From Burkholderiaceae bacterium (GTDB taxonomy: Bacteria > Pseudomonadota > Gammaproteobacteria > Burkholderiales > Burkholderiaceae_C): a stretch of DNA of 58,362 bases. Position 1 is the stretch's first letter. Every line of letters begins with the position of its first letter. The DNA lies in the NCBI GenBank assembly GCA_014879655.1, contig JACSRS010000056.1, forward strand, positions 1-58,362, read 5' to 3'. Position numbers and translations under genes: made by a program. The notes below the pieces were generated by a model. That model saw only the letters and a list, made by a program, of their open reading frames with translations, did not search any database and had not been told where the DNA came from. Of the stretch, positions 35,735-43,665 are shown piece by piece.

Positions 35735-36790
35735 TTATGCCAAGCCCGAACCTGGCGTTCGTGACTGATCGCTGGCCGCAGGCAGGCTCAGGTCACCGGT
35801 GTGAATCCCCTTGGCTGCCAGGATTGCGTTGACCGTGGCCCGCGCGACTGCCTCGGCCGCCATGACGCCCAGCACCATCATGCCGGGCGAGGTGCCCGCC
35901 AGACCGGTGCCGATGGCAAACAGCGTGTCGCCGTCCGAAAGGGTGTGAACCGGATTGATGCAACGCGCCAGGCCGTCGTGCCCCAGCGTGGCCAGACGCC
36001 GGGCCTGCACCTTGGTCAGTGGTGCGTCGGTGGCGATCACGCCAATGGTGGTGTTGGTGCCGGCGAGAATGGGCAGCGGCGGCTCGCCGGCCAGCAACGC
36101 CCGGCGGGTGTCGCGCAGGCCGGCGCCCGATTGCGCGCTGCGTGCGCCCGCCAGGATGACGCCAGTATTGGGGTGGATGACGTCACCCAGTGCATTGCAG
36201 GCAACCAGCGCACCCACCGTCACGGCACCGACGCGCACCGACGCCGTGCCGATGCCCCCTTTCATGGCAAACGGCATGCCAAAAACCTTGCCCACCGACG
36301 CACCGGTGCCGGCGCCCACATTGCCTTGTGCCGGCGGCTGACGGCTGGCGGCTTCACAGGCGGCGAATCCCGCTTGGGCGTCAGGCCGGATGCGCGCATC
36401 ACCCACGTAGAGATCAAACAGCACAGCTGCCGGCACGATGGGCACGCGCGCACTGCCCACGTCCAGGCCGACGCCGTGCGCTTCCAGCCAGCGCATCACG
36501 CCGCCCGCAGCGTCCAGCCCGAAGGCGCTGCCGCCCGACAGCAGTACCGCATGCACCGTGCCGACCGTGTTGGTCGGATCCAGCAGGTCGGTCTCTCGCG
36601 TGCCGGGCGCTGCACCCCGCACGTCCACGCCACCCACGGCGCCGGTCTGCGCCAGCACCACGCTGCAGCCGGTGGGGCGGCGCGACTCGGTGAAGTGACC
36701 GACCTCAATGCCGGCCACGTCGGTGATCGCACCGGGATAACCGGCCGGTGGCACTGACGGGGCGAAGGGAGGTGAGGTCGGGTTGTTCAT
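35735..36790 (-). CDS. P1 (S58, DmpA-like) family peptidase
   Basis: This 351-residue protein belongs to the self-processing Ntn-type DmpA/BapA aminopeptidases. It has GITDVAGIEVGH-like ITDVAGIEVGHF, GGVDVRGAAPGTRETDLL, LSGGSAFGLDAAGG, and the junction motif NTTIGVIATDAPL, where the Thr becomes the N-terminal nucleophile after autocleavage. Start candidates are ATG 36790, ATG 36805 and GTG 36826; ATG 36790 is chosen for a typical N-terminus but no ribosome site decides it. No signal peptide is seen, so it is likely cytoplasmic. It ends about 60 bp ahead of the small lipoprotein gene. Confidence 0.9.
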   Translation of the reverse strand: MNNPTSPPFAPSVPPAGYPGAITDVAGIEVGHFTESRRPTGCSVVLAQTGAVGGVDVRGAAPGTRETDLLDPTNTVGTVHAVLLSGGSAFGLDAAGGVMRWLEAHGVGLDVGSARVPIVPAAVLFDLYVGDARIRPDAQAGFAACEAASRQPPAQGNVGAGTGASVGKVFGMPFAMKGGIGTASVRVGAVTVGALVACNALGDVIHPNTGVILAGARSAQSGAGLRDTRRALLAGEPPLPILAGTNTTIGVIATDAPLTKVQARRLATLGHDGLARCINPVHTLSDGDTLFAIGTGLAGTSPGMMVLGVMAAEAVARATVNAILAAKGIHTGDLSLPAASDQSRTPGSGLA

Positions 36791-36878
36791 GAAAAGATTA
36801 TCCATGTGGCAACCCGCCCAGTGCACGGCACGTCAGGCGGCTGAAGCATCGAGGCCTTCGGGTCGGGAGGGCCGGTGT

Positions 36879-37223
36879 TCAGCCACCGACTTTCTCCACA
36901 CGCGTGACGACGAAGGCACCGTTTTGCTGTTCGGCGTGAAAGCGCAGTTTGTCACCGACGGCCAGGCCGTCGAGCAGGGCAGCGTCAGGTACCTGGAACA
37001 CCATGGTCATGGCCGGCATGTCCAGGTTCTGGATCGGTCCATGCCGCAGCGTGATTTTCTTCGCCGACTTGTCGACTTTCCGGACTTCGCCGTCGGTCAT
37101 CACGGAAGCGCCGGCGCTGGCGCCGGCACCAGGGGCGACAGCCGGCGATGTGGCGGGTGTTTGGGACAAAGTGGCACCGGCCACAGTCATGCCCATCAGC
37201 AGGAGGAGCGTAATGCGTTTCAT
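36879..37223 (-). CDS. CusF-like periplasmic copper-binding protein
   Basis: This 114-residue exported protein has a signal peptide (cleavage about residue 20) and a CusF-type OB fold: VRKVDKSAKKITLRHGPIQN, then LDMPAMTMVFQV. The His of LRHGP and the two Met of MTM match the Cu(I) ligands of E. coli CusF, while its Trp44 position is a Met here (MPAMTM). It would shuttle copper in the periplasm. It is the last gene of the copper operon; its ATG overlaps the stop of the DUF411 gene (ATGA). Confidence 0.88.
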   Translation of the reverse strand: MKRITLLLLMGMTVAGATLSQTPATSPAVAPGAGASAGASVMTDGEVRKVDKSAKKITLRHGPIQNLDMPAMTMVFQVPDAALLDGLAVGDKLRFHAEQQNGAFVVTRVEKVGG

Positions 37224-37708
37224 GATCGGACCTTTCCGTCGTAGGACTTGAACACGCGATGACTTCCATCCGCCTGCACCAGCAGCACGTCAAATGGGTC
37301 CTTGCGCCCGCCATAGGCCGGCCCGTCCATGCCGGGAGAGCCAACCGGCATGCCCGGTACCGCCAGACCCAGCGCCTTGGGCCGCTCCTGGAGCAGCCGC
37401 TTGATGTCGCTGGCCGGCACATGGCCTTCCAGCACGTAGCCGTTGACCACCGCGGTGTGGCAGGAGGCGTGCTGGCGCGCCAGCCCGACACTGGCGCGCT
37501 TGGCATCGTTGCCGCTGTCGTGTGTTTTGACTGCGAAACCGCTGGCTTCCAGGTGCATGACCCAGTCCTTGCAGCAGCCGCAGTTCGGGTCTTTCCAGAC
37601 TTCGACCAGCGGTTTGGGGCCTTGCGCGAACAGCGGCGGGGCGAGCGCTACCGCGCTGGCGGCTGCCAATGCTTGCAGGGTGTGGTGGATCAGGGTTCTG
37701 CGTTGCAT
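37220..37708 (-). CDS. DUF411 family exported metal-binding protein
   Basis: This 162-residue protein has an N-terminal signal with a twin Arg (MQRRTL), a hydrophobic stretch to about residue 27 and a mature domain with VEVWKDPNCGCCKDWVMHLE, typical of DUF411 proteins found with copper resistance genes. The CxCC cluster is likely the metal site. ATG 37708 is preceded by AAGGAG. It sits between the cupredoxin and CusF genes in the same direction. Probable role: periplasmic copper handling (inference from family and context). Confidence 0.9.
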   Translation of the reverse strand: MQRRTLIHHTLQALAAASAVALAPPLFAQGPKPLVEVWKDPNCGCCKDWVMHLEASGFAVKTHDSGNDAKRASVGLARQHASCHTAVVNGYVLEGHVPASDIKRLLQERPKALGLAVPGMPVGSPGMDGPAYGGRKDPFDVLLVQADGSHRVFKSYDGKVRS

Positions 37709-37755
37709 GGTTGACTCCTTGGGATGAATGAAAAAAATGAGAAGGTCGTTCGGTT

Positions 37756-38250
37756 TCACTGAGCCGTGACGATCAGTTTGCCGACCATGCCGGCTTCAAA
37801 GTGGCCGGGGATCAGGCAGGCGAAATCGAACTCGCCGGGTCGGTTGAAGGTCCAGACGATGTCGCCGCGTTTGCCGGTGGATACATGCGCCATCCAGGGT
37901 TCGTCGTGCTCCATGCCGGGAAATTTTTTCATCAGGGCCGCATGAGCGGCCAGTTCGCTGGCTGTACCCAGCACGATCTCGTGCAGCACCTTGCCCTGGT
38001 TGACCGCCCGCAGACGCACCGTTTCGCCTTCGCGCACGGTGATGAGGGCCGGCTCAAAGCGCATGGCGTCCGTCATGCGGACCGTGATGGTGCGGCTCAC
38101 TTTGGCCGCCTGGCCGGCAATGCCCCAGGCCTTTTGTTCTGGTGCGGTGGAACTGACCCCCTCGGCCTTCTTTTCATGGTTTTCATGGGAGAAAGAAGCT
38201 GTTCCCAGCGTCAGAAGGACCCATGTTGCTATCAATTTGGCGTATGTCAT
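37756..38250 (-). CDS. Periplasmic cupredoxin (plastocyanin-like copper protein)
   Basis: This 164-residue protein has a signal peptide (about 21 residues) and one cupredoxin domain with type-1 copper ligands His (KVLHEIVLG), Cys (FACLIPGHF), His and Met (EAGM), the C-x4-H-x4-M pattern. It probably binds or oxidises periplasmic copper or feeds electrons to the multicopper oxidase encoded just upstream. The signal-coding region overlaps a degenerate copy of the dispersed repeat. Neighbours on the same strand are the MCO (24 bp) and the DUF411 protein (48 bp). Confidence 0.92.
   Translation of the reverse strand: MTYAKLIATWVLLTLGTASFSHENHEKKAEGVSSTAPEQKAWGIAGQAAKVSRTITVRMTDAMRFEPALITVREGETVRLRAVNQGKVLHEIVLGTASELAAHAALMKKFPGMEHDEPWMAHVSTGKRGDIVWTFNRPGEFDFACLIPGHFEAGMVGKLIVTAQ
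38190..38245 (+). repeat. Possible degenerate dispersed repeat in cupredoxin signal region
   Basis: CCAGCGTCAG at 38205-38214 is followed by GGAC and GCTATCAATTT; 25 of 34 bases match copy 4 without gaps. It encodes the signal peptide on the minus strand. Given its location in a constrained coding region, chance or codon bias is possible. Confidence 0.35.
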
Positions 38251-38273
38251 GGTGTGTTTCCTTTTGTTCACGT

Positions 38274-39674
38274 TCAATGGTGGCCGCCATGACCCGTGGG
38301 TTTGCGCGCGCTGCCCTGGGTCGGCCCCGTTCCCAGGGCGGCGGGCCGGGAGGCCGGCGGCATGTCGGGTACACCAGCCGTTCCTTTCCACTCCCAGGCC
38401 TGCGTGCCGGGCGGTTGCTGGTAGTTGCCAGGGTCACGGTAGTCGCCGTTTGCCAGGCCCGCGCGCACCTTCAGCGTGGTGAACATGCCGCCCATCTCGA
38501 TGGCGCCGTAGGGGCCGGTGCCCGTCATCATCGGGAAGGTGTTGTCGGGCAGCGGCATTTCCATCTCGCCCATATCGGCCATGCCGCGCTCGCCCATCAC
38601 CATGTAGTCGGGCACCAGTTTCTGGATCTTTTGCACCAGGCCACGGTGGTCCACACCGATCATGGTCGGTACACCGTGCCCCATGGCGCCCATGGTGTGA
38701 TGGCTTTTGTGGCAATGCAGGGCCCAGTCGCCCGGTTCGTCGGCCAGAAACTCGAGCTGCCGCATCTGGCCCACGGCAACGTCGGTGGTGACCTCGGGCC
38801 AGCGTGCAGTCAGCGGAACCGGGCCGCCGTCAGTGCCGGTCACCTCAAACTCGATGCCGTGAATGTGGACCGGGTGGTTGGTCATGGTCAGGTTGCCCAC
38901 CCGCACCCGCACACGGTCACCCAGCCGGGCCACCAGCGGGCTGATGGCGGGGAACACCCGGCTGTTGAAGGCCCAGATGTTGAAGTCCAGCATGGTGTTG
39001 ACCTGCGGCGTCAGGCTGCCGGGCACAACGTCAAAGGCGTTGAGCAGGAAGGCGTAGTCGCGCTGCACCAGAGCGATCAGCGGATGGCGCCCTTTGGGGT
39101 GCGTGATCCACAGGCCCATCATGCCCATCGCCATCTGCGTCATTTCATCCGCGTGCGGGTGATACATGAAGGTGCCGGGCCGGCGTGCGATGAACTCATA
39201 GACAAAGGTCTTGCCTACCGGAATCTGCGGCTGGTTCAGACCGCCCACGCCGTCCATGCCGTTGGGCAGGCGCTGGCCGTGCCAGTGGATGGTGGTGTGT
39301 TCGGGTAACCGGTTGGTGACGAACAGGCGAACCCTGTCACCCTCGACCACCTCGATGGTCGGGCCGGGGCTCTGGCCGTTATAGCCCCACAGATTCACTT
39401 TGAAGCCGGGCGCCATTTCGCGCACCACCGGCTCGGCCACCAGATGAAACTCCTTCACGCCATTGTTCATGCGCCAGGGGCAGGTCCAGCCGTTGAGCGT
39501 GACAACCGGGTTGTAAGGGCGGCCGTTGGGCGGGTTGAGCGGCGGCGCGGTGTCTGCCGAGGTTTGCTGCACGGCTTCGGGCAAAGCCGCCATCGCAACA
39601 CGGCTCACGGAGCCTGTCGCAACGGCCAGGCCGGCGGTCTGCGCCAGGCCGGTCAAAAGATGTCGTCTTTGCAT
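38274..39674 (-). CDS. Multicopper oxidase (copper-resistance type)
   Basis: This 466-residue periplasmic oxidase has the four copper-binding clusters: HWHG, YHPHADEM, HPVHIHG and HCHKSHHTMGAM (HCHxxxHxxxxM, with the type-1 Cys). It starts with a Tat-like signal (MQRRHLLTG, cleavage near VAMA). After the last cluster it has a Met-rich stretch (MVMGERGMADMGEMEMPLP) and ends in a His-rich GHGGHH tail, both possible extra copper sites. It probably oxidises Cu(I) to the less toxic Cu(II). It is 3 bp from the outer-membrane channel gene in the operon. Confidence 0.95.
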   Translation of the reverse strand: MQRRHLLTGLAQTAGLAVATGSVSRVAMAALPEAVQQTSADTAPPLNPPNGRPYNPVVTLNGWTCPWRMNNGVKEFHLVAEPVVREMAPGFKVNLWGYNGQSPGPTIEVVEGDRVRLFVTNRLPEHTTIHWHGQRLPNGMDGVGGLNQPQIPVGKTFVYEFIARRPGTFMYHPHADEMTQMAMGMMGLWITHPKGRHPLIALVQRDYAFLLNAFDVVPGSLTPQVNTMLDFNIWAFNSRVFPAISPLVARLGDRVRVRVGNLTMTNHPVHIHGIEFEVTGTDGGPVPLTARWPEVTTDVAVGQMRQLEFLADEPGDWALHCHKSHHTMGAMGHGVPTMIGVDHRGLVQKIQKLVPDYMVMGERGMADMGEMEMPLPDNTFPMMTGTGPYGAIEMGGMFTTLKVRAGLANGDYRDPGNYQQPPGTQAWEWKGTAGVPDMPPASRPAALGTGPTQGSARKPTGHGGHH

Positions 39675-39677
39675 GGC

Positions 39678-41108
39678 TCAGTGCCCCCTGGGTTCAGCGC
39701 CGGCGCCGCCGGCGGCGGCCTTGAACTGCGCCATCGCGCCGGGCGATGTGCCGCTCAGGGCGGTTTTCAGATCGGTGTCGGCAAGCCAGAAGTCGCGTTC
39801 GGCCTCGATGGCACGGGCCACCGTGAGCGCCTGCTGGCGGGTATCGGCCAGCAAGTCCCAGGCGCTCATCAGCATGCCGTTGTAGCGCAGCACGACCTCG
39901 TCATTCATGCGTTTGCGCAGCGGCACCATGGTGTCGCGGTATTGGCGCGCCAGGTCCCAGGCCGTGCGGTAGCCGTGCCAGGCTTCGCGGACTTCGGAGC
40001 GGGCGCGCACGGCCACGTCACGCACGCGCGCAACCGCCTGCAGGTACTGGCCCTGCGCGCGGGCGTTGCGCGCGCCGCCCCAGTCGAACAGCGGGATCGG
40101 CAGCTCCAGCCCCCAGCCTTTCTTGATGTCCTGTGCGCCGGCCGCGTTGTCGATGTTGGTGTTGTAGACCAGACCCAGATCCAGCCCGCTGATGACGCCG
40201 GTGACCTTGACGAAACCCAGGTTGTCGGCCACGAATTGCGCTTCGTCGCGTGCGGCGCGAACGTCCAGGCGCTCGCGCAGCGCCATCGACTCGATGTCGG
40301 TCGCTGCTTCAGGCGCCTTTGGCAGGTCGGGCAGGCGTTCTGGCAGCGTGTAGCCAATCTGCTCGCCCCACAGGCCCATCTGGCGGGTGAGATTCTCGCG
40401 GGCGGCAAACGCGGCTTGCCGAGCCCGCGCCAGTTGCGCCGTGGCCTCGGCCAGCGCCAGTTCTTCGCGCGCCTGCTGGTAGGTGCTCCAGTTGCCCACC
40501 CGCGTCATGCGGCGCGCCAGCTCGGCGGCGGCTTGCATCGCCTCCATCGCGGTCTGCGTCTGGCGGGCCACCTGCTCCGCGGCGACCGCCTGCACCCAGG
40601 CCTTGCGCGTGTCGGCGGCCAGCCTCACCACATCCTGCGCGGTGCGCAACTGGGCCAGCGCCAGCTGGCCGTCCTGCCACTGGATGCGCCAGGGCATGGT
40701 CAGCACCGCGAACAGGTTGAATCCGAGCGCGCGTTCCCATTCGACCAGGTTGCCCTCGACCAGCCGGCCGAAGGCAAAGTGCGGATTGGGCAGCGTGCCG
40801 GCCTGCACCCGTTCAGCGGCAGCCATCTGCAGGCCAGCCAGACTGGCTTGCAGCGCCGGGTTGTTCAGCAGCGCGATCTCGACAGCCGCATCCGCACCCA
40901 GCGGGGCGGCCAGCAGGGCGGTGACGCGCTGGTCGGTCTGCGTCCCTTGCGATGAGGCCAGTTGCGTGGCCGTAATGGCGACGCCGCCGGTGCGGCCCTC
41001 GGCGAGACGGGACACGGTGGCACGCTGTTCGTCCATCGACACGCCGGCACAGCCTGTGAGCAGCGCGGCGCTGGCGGCCAGCAGCCAGATGCGGGTTGCG
41101 CGCTTCAT
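39678..41108 (-). CDS. Outer-membrane efflux lipoprotein (CusC/TolC family)
   Basis: This 476-residue protein has a lipoprotein signal with lipobox LLTGC (Cys at residue 20) and two outer-membrane efflux repeats with ALLNNPALQASLAGLQ and long Ala/Gln/Arg-rich helices. It forms a trimeric channel. No RND or MFP gene lies in this operon, so its inner-membrane partner must come from elsewhere. It lies between the copper oxidase and a small exported protein; the start overlaps the latter's stop (ATGA). Copper export is inferred from context. Confidence 0.92.
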   Translation of the reverse strand: MKRATRIWLLAASAALLTGCAGVSMDEQRATVSRLAEGRTGGVAITATQLASSQGTQTDQRVTALLAAPLGADAAVEIALLNNPALQASLAGLQMAAAERVQAGTLPNPHFAFGRLVEGNLVEWERALGFNLFAVLTMPWRIQWQDGQLALAQLRTAQDVVRLAADTRKAWVQAVAAEQVARQTQTAMEAMQAAAELARRMTRVGNWSTYQQAREELALAEATAQLARARQAAFAARENLTRQMGLWGEQIGYTLPERLPDLPKAPEAATDIESMALRERLDVRAARDEAQFVADNLGFVKVTGVISGLDLGLVYNTNIDNAAGAQDIKKGWGLELPIPLFDWGGARNARAQGQYLQAVARVRDVAVRARSEVREAWHGYRTAWDLARQYRDTMVPLRKRMNDEVVLRYNGMLMSAWDLLADTRQQALTVARAIEAERDFWLADTDLKTALSGTSPGAMAQFKAAAGGAGAEPRGH

Positions 41109-41452
41109 GGTTGTCCGTCCTTTTTTGCCGAGCCGGGGCGGGTAGTGGCAGAGGCAGGTTCAGCACCCGGATTGGCCGCCTCCCATTTCAGGATGTCGAT
41201 GTGGCCACGCGGAAACCGGGCCACTTCGGCATTGGCGCCGACCCAGTCGGTGCCGCCGGGCGCTTGCAGCGAAACCGGATCGGTGAAGACGCTGCTGTAG
41301 CGGATGGGTGGAACCGGTGTCATGGGGCTGCTCGGGTCGGCGGGGCGGGGTGCAGGTGCAGGTGCAAGGTCGGCCGCCAGCGCTCCGGGCAGGGCGCCAC
41401 CCGCCAGCAAGGCTGCTGCCAGCCGTTGGGTGAGTGTTCGGTTCTTCTTCAT
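41105..41452 (-). CDS. Hypothetical exported protein of the copper operon
   Basis: This 115-residue protein begins with a signal peptide (cleavage about AALAADLA, residue 26), then a Pro-rich region (PAPAPRPADPSSPMTP) and a short domain with VFTDPVSLQAPGGTDWVGAN and RGHIDILKWEAAN. It has no Cys and few Met or His residues. I do not recognise the family beyond recalling that similar small proteins occur beside copper oxidase genes. GGAG lies before the ATG; its stop overlaps the outer-membrane channel start. Role unknown. Confidence 0.78.
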   Translation of the reverse strand: MKKNRTLTQRLAAALLAGGALPGALAADLAPAPAPRPADPSSPMTPVPPIRYSSVFTDPVSLQAPGGTDWVGANAEVARFPRGHIDILKWEAANPGAEPASATTRPGSAKKDGQP

Positions 41453-41474
41453 GAAATCTCCTGATCAGACGACG

Positions 41475-41509
41475 GCCGCTCGCCGCGCCGTCGGGGCGCG
41501 GCTGGCGGC
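41475..41509 (-). other. Strong GC hairpin between copper-operon genes
   Basis: Fifteen-base arms at 41475-41489 and 41495-41509 pair at 13 of 15 positions around a five-base loop. No T-run follows on the minus strand, so it is not a classic terminator. It lies in the 117-bp gap between the 139-residue and 115-residue protein genes, where it could stabilise or separate transcript segments. Confidence 0.5.
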
Positions 41510-41569
41510 ACCAGGGACCGTCTGACAGCTGCCGGTCAGGGCAGTCGGGACGGACTTCGGGCTTCGGGA

Positions 41570-41989
41570 TCAGGAAATGGGTGGCTTGCTCGCGGGCCGG
41601 GGCTCGGCGCTCGCGAACGACTCGGCCATCATGGCCGGCGGCGGAGAAACGGAGGGGACGTTCGCTGGCACAACAGTCCACAGCTGCAGCGCGACCGCGT
41701 GGCAGACCGAGCAGGCGCCGCAGCTGCCATGTGCCGGCGTTGCATCATCGGTCCCGGCGGCAGCTGCTTCAACGGCGGTAAGGTCCTCGCAGTGCGAGCC
41801 GACCCCTCTGACCGGATTTGCCACTGTTTTTTGGTCAATCTGGCTGCTATCCAGCGTTGAATGGTGCATTGCTGCTACCAGACTAGTGGCATTAAACCCC
41901 GGCTGGGTCACTTCCATGGCCATGGCGTCGCCGACCCACCCGCGCAAGGGCAGCATCACGATCATGAGGGTCAGCAGAAGACGACGCAT
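41570..41989 (-). CDS. Small exported Cys/His-containing protein, copper operon leader gene
   Basis: This 139-residue protein has a hydrophobic N-terminus (RRLLLTLMIVMLPLRGWVG) and a Cys cluster CGACSVCHA (CxxCxxCH) at about residues 91-99, with a further Cys in GSHCED. It has a Pro/Ala-rich C-terminus. I do not recognise a named family. The Cys/His cluster suggests metal binding; haem attachment cannot be excluded because CSVCH fits a CxxCH motif. It is the first gene of the copper operon, and a degenerate repeat lies in its coding region. Confidence 0.7.
   Translation of the reverse strand: MRRLLLTLMIVMLPLRGWVGDAMAMEVTQPGFNATSLVAAMHHSTLDSSQIDQKTVANPVRGVGSHCEDLTAVEAAAAGTDDATPAHGSCGACSVCHAVALQLWTVVPANVPSVSPPPAMMAESFASAEPRPASKPPIS
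41838..41895 (+). repeat. Possible degenerate dispersed repeat inside the copper-operon leader gene
   Basis: CCAGCGTTGAATGG at 41851-41864 is followed by GCTGCTACC. About 20 of 34 bases match copy 4, and the left flank TGGCTGCTAT resembles that of other copies. The lower match makes this tentative. Confidence 0.3.
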
Positions 41990-42202
41990 CTGGACAATGA
42001 TACCGGCAGGTGCGGTAAAGTTCCGCGCAGCTCCCGCCCTTGACCGGCGTCACCCATCGGCCCGCGGCGGCCCTCATTGACGGACATCGGAGAACGCAGA
42101 CATGCACCAACGGACCGGCTTCAACGCCCGAACCTTGCTTGCGGGGGCTCGCGCGGCTGCCGGTCGTGTCGATGGACGGTGCCTGCGGCTGGGGAGCGGG
42201 CG

Positions 42203-43630
42203 GTGCTGACGCCCCTGCGCGATGTCAACTGGGTGTCGCTGCATGGCCTGTTCGTGATGGCGGGGCTGGCGATCTACGTCGCCGGCTCACACACCTTGCA
42301 CCAGCGCCGTCATCCGTCGGCCGCCATCACCTGGGTGCTGGCCCTGATCCTGCTACCCTATGTGGCACTGCCGTTGTACCTGGTGTTCGGCAGTCGCAAG
42401 GTAGTCAAGCGCCGCCCGCCGCCGCGCGCAATGATGGCAACGCCTGACGGCAGCATCGAAGCGGGCTGGCGCAGCCGTCAGCTGGCCGCGGCGATGGCGC
42501 TGCCGGTTGCCGCCACTTATGAAAATCTGACCATCCACGAAACCGGCAGTCAGGCGCTGGCGGCCTTGCATGCGCTGATCGATGGCGCGCAGCAATCGCT
42601 GGAAATCTGCACCTTCATCCTCGGCGACGACGCGCTGGGCGCCGATATCTCCCAGCGGCTGGCCGCCCGTGCCCGTGACGGCGTGCGCGTGCGCCTGCTG
42701 CTCGATGGCGTGGGCGCCTGGCTGGGCGGGCGGCCGGACCTGAAACCGCTGGTTGAAGCGGGCGTTCGCACCGCGCTGTTCGTGCCCCCGCTCAGCTCCC
42801 CGCTGAAAGGGCGCACCAATCTTCGCAATCACCGCAAGATGGCCATTGCCGACGCCAGTCATCTCTGGTGCGGGGGCCGAAACCTCGCGGCCGAATACTT
42901 CGGGGCCGACAGTGGCCTGCTCGGCAGCAAGCCGGCCTGGGACGACCTGACCTTCGACCTGCGCGGCCCGCTGGCTCAGCAGGCCCTGCAGCGGTTCGAC
43001 GCTGACTGGAACTTCGCCGGCGGGCCGGCCGCCGTGGCGCTGCCGCCGGCCGCCGCTGAGCCTACAGCGGTAGTTGACCGCCCTTCATCGACCGCCCCGC
43101 GGGTGCAACTGATACCCAGCGGGCCGGATCAGGTGGACGACACTTTTTTCACCCTGCTGGTATCGGCGACCTTCAATGCGCACGAGCGCATCATGGCCGT
43201 GACGCCCTATTTCGTGCCCGACGGCACCTTGCTGATGGCGCTGTGCCTGGCGTCGCGGCGCGGCGTGCAAGTCGACCTGGTGCTGCCTGCCCATTCGAAT
43301 CACCACCTCGCCGATCTGGCCCGCCACCGCGCGCTGCGCGAACTGGCGTCCGCTGGCGCCCGCATCTGGCTGCTGCCGCAGATGATTCACGCCAAGGCCG
43401 TGGTGGTCGATGACGAGGTGGCGCTGGTGGGGTCGGCCAATCTGGACGAACGCAGCCTGTTTCTCAACTATGAACTGATGGTGGCGTTCTATGAAGCCGA
43501 AGACGTTAGGCGCTTCGCCGGCTGGCTCGAGCGCCGGCGCGCCGCGAGCGCCCCGTACCGGGCCGAGCCGGCCGGCATGCTGCGCGAGATCGGCGAGGGT
43601 CTGCTGCTGTGGGTGGCGTTCCAGCTCTGA
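42203..43630 (+). CDS. cls: Cardiolipin synthase (phospholipase D family)
   Basis: This 475-residue membrane enzyme makes cardiolipin from two phosphatidylglycerols. It has two N-terminal transmembrane helices (about residues 12-60) and two HKD sites: HRKMAIAD (first) and HAKAVVVDD (second), each followed by Asn/Glu-containing segments (NLAAEYFG and SANLDERSLF). GTG 42203 is chosen because GGGGAG lies just upstream and the resulting length matches the family. The 213-bp gap from the copper operon holds no recognised regulator site. Confidence 0.92.
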   Translation: MLTPLRDVNWVSLHGLFVMAGLAIYVAGSHTLHQRRHPSAAITWVLALILLPYVALPLYLVFGSRKVVKRRPPPRAMMATPDGSIEAGWRSRQLAAAMALPVAATYENLTIHETGSQALAALHALIDGAQQSLEICTFILGDDALGADISQRLAARARDGVRVRLLLDGVGAWLGGRPDLKPLVEAGVRTALFVPPLSSPLKGRTNLRNHRKMAIADASHLWCGGRNLAAEYFGADSGLLGSKPAWDDLTFDLRGPLAQQALQRFDADWNFAGGPAAVALPPAAAEPTAVVDRPSSTAPRVQLIPSGPDQVDDTFFTLLVSATFNAHERIMAVTPYFVPDGTLLMALCLASRRGVQVDLVLPAHSNHHLADLARHRALRELASAGARIWLLPQMIHAKAVVVDDEVALVGSANLDERSLFLNYELMVAFYEAEDVRRFAGWLERRRAASAPYRAEPAGMLREIGEGLLLWVAFQL

Positions 43631-43665
43631 TCCGGGCGGCCGGCGGCGGCTGCGCCCTGCAACTT

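Noticed and set aside
41990-42202. CueR- or CopR-type operator upstream of the copper operon
   Set aside because: No sequence in the gap matches the known box patterns well enough.
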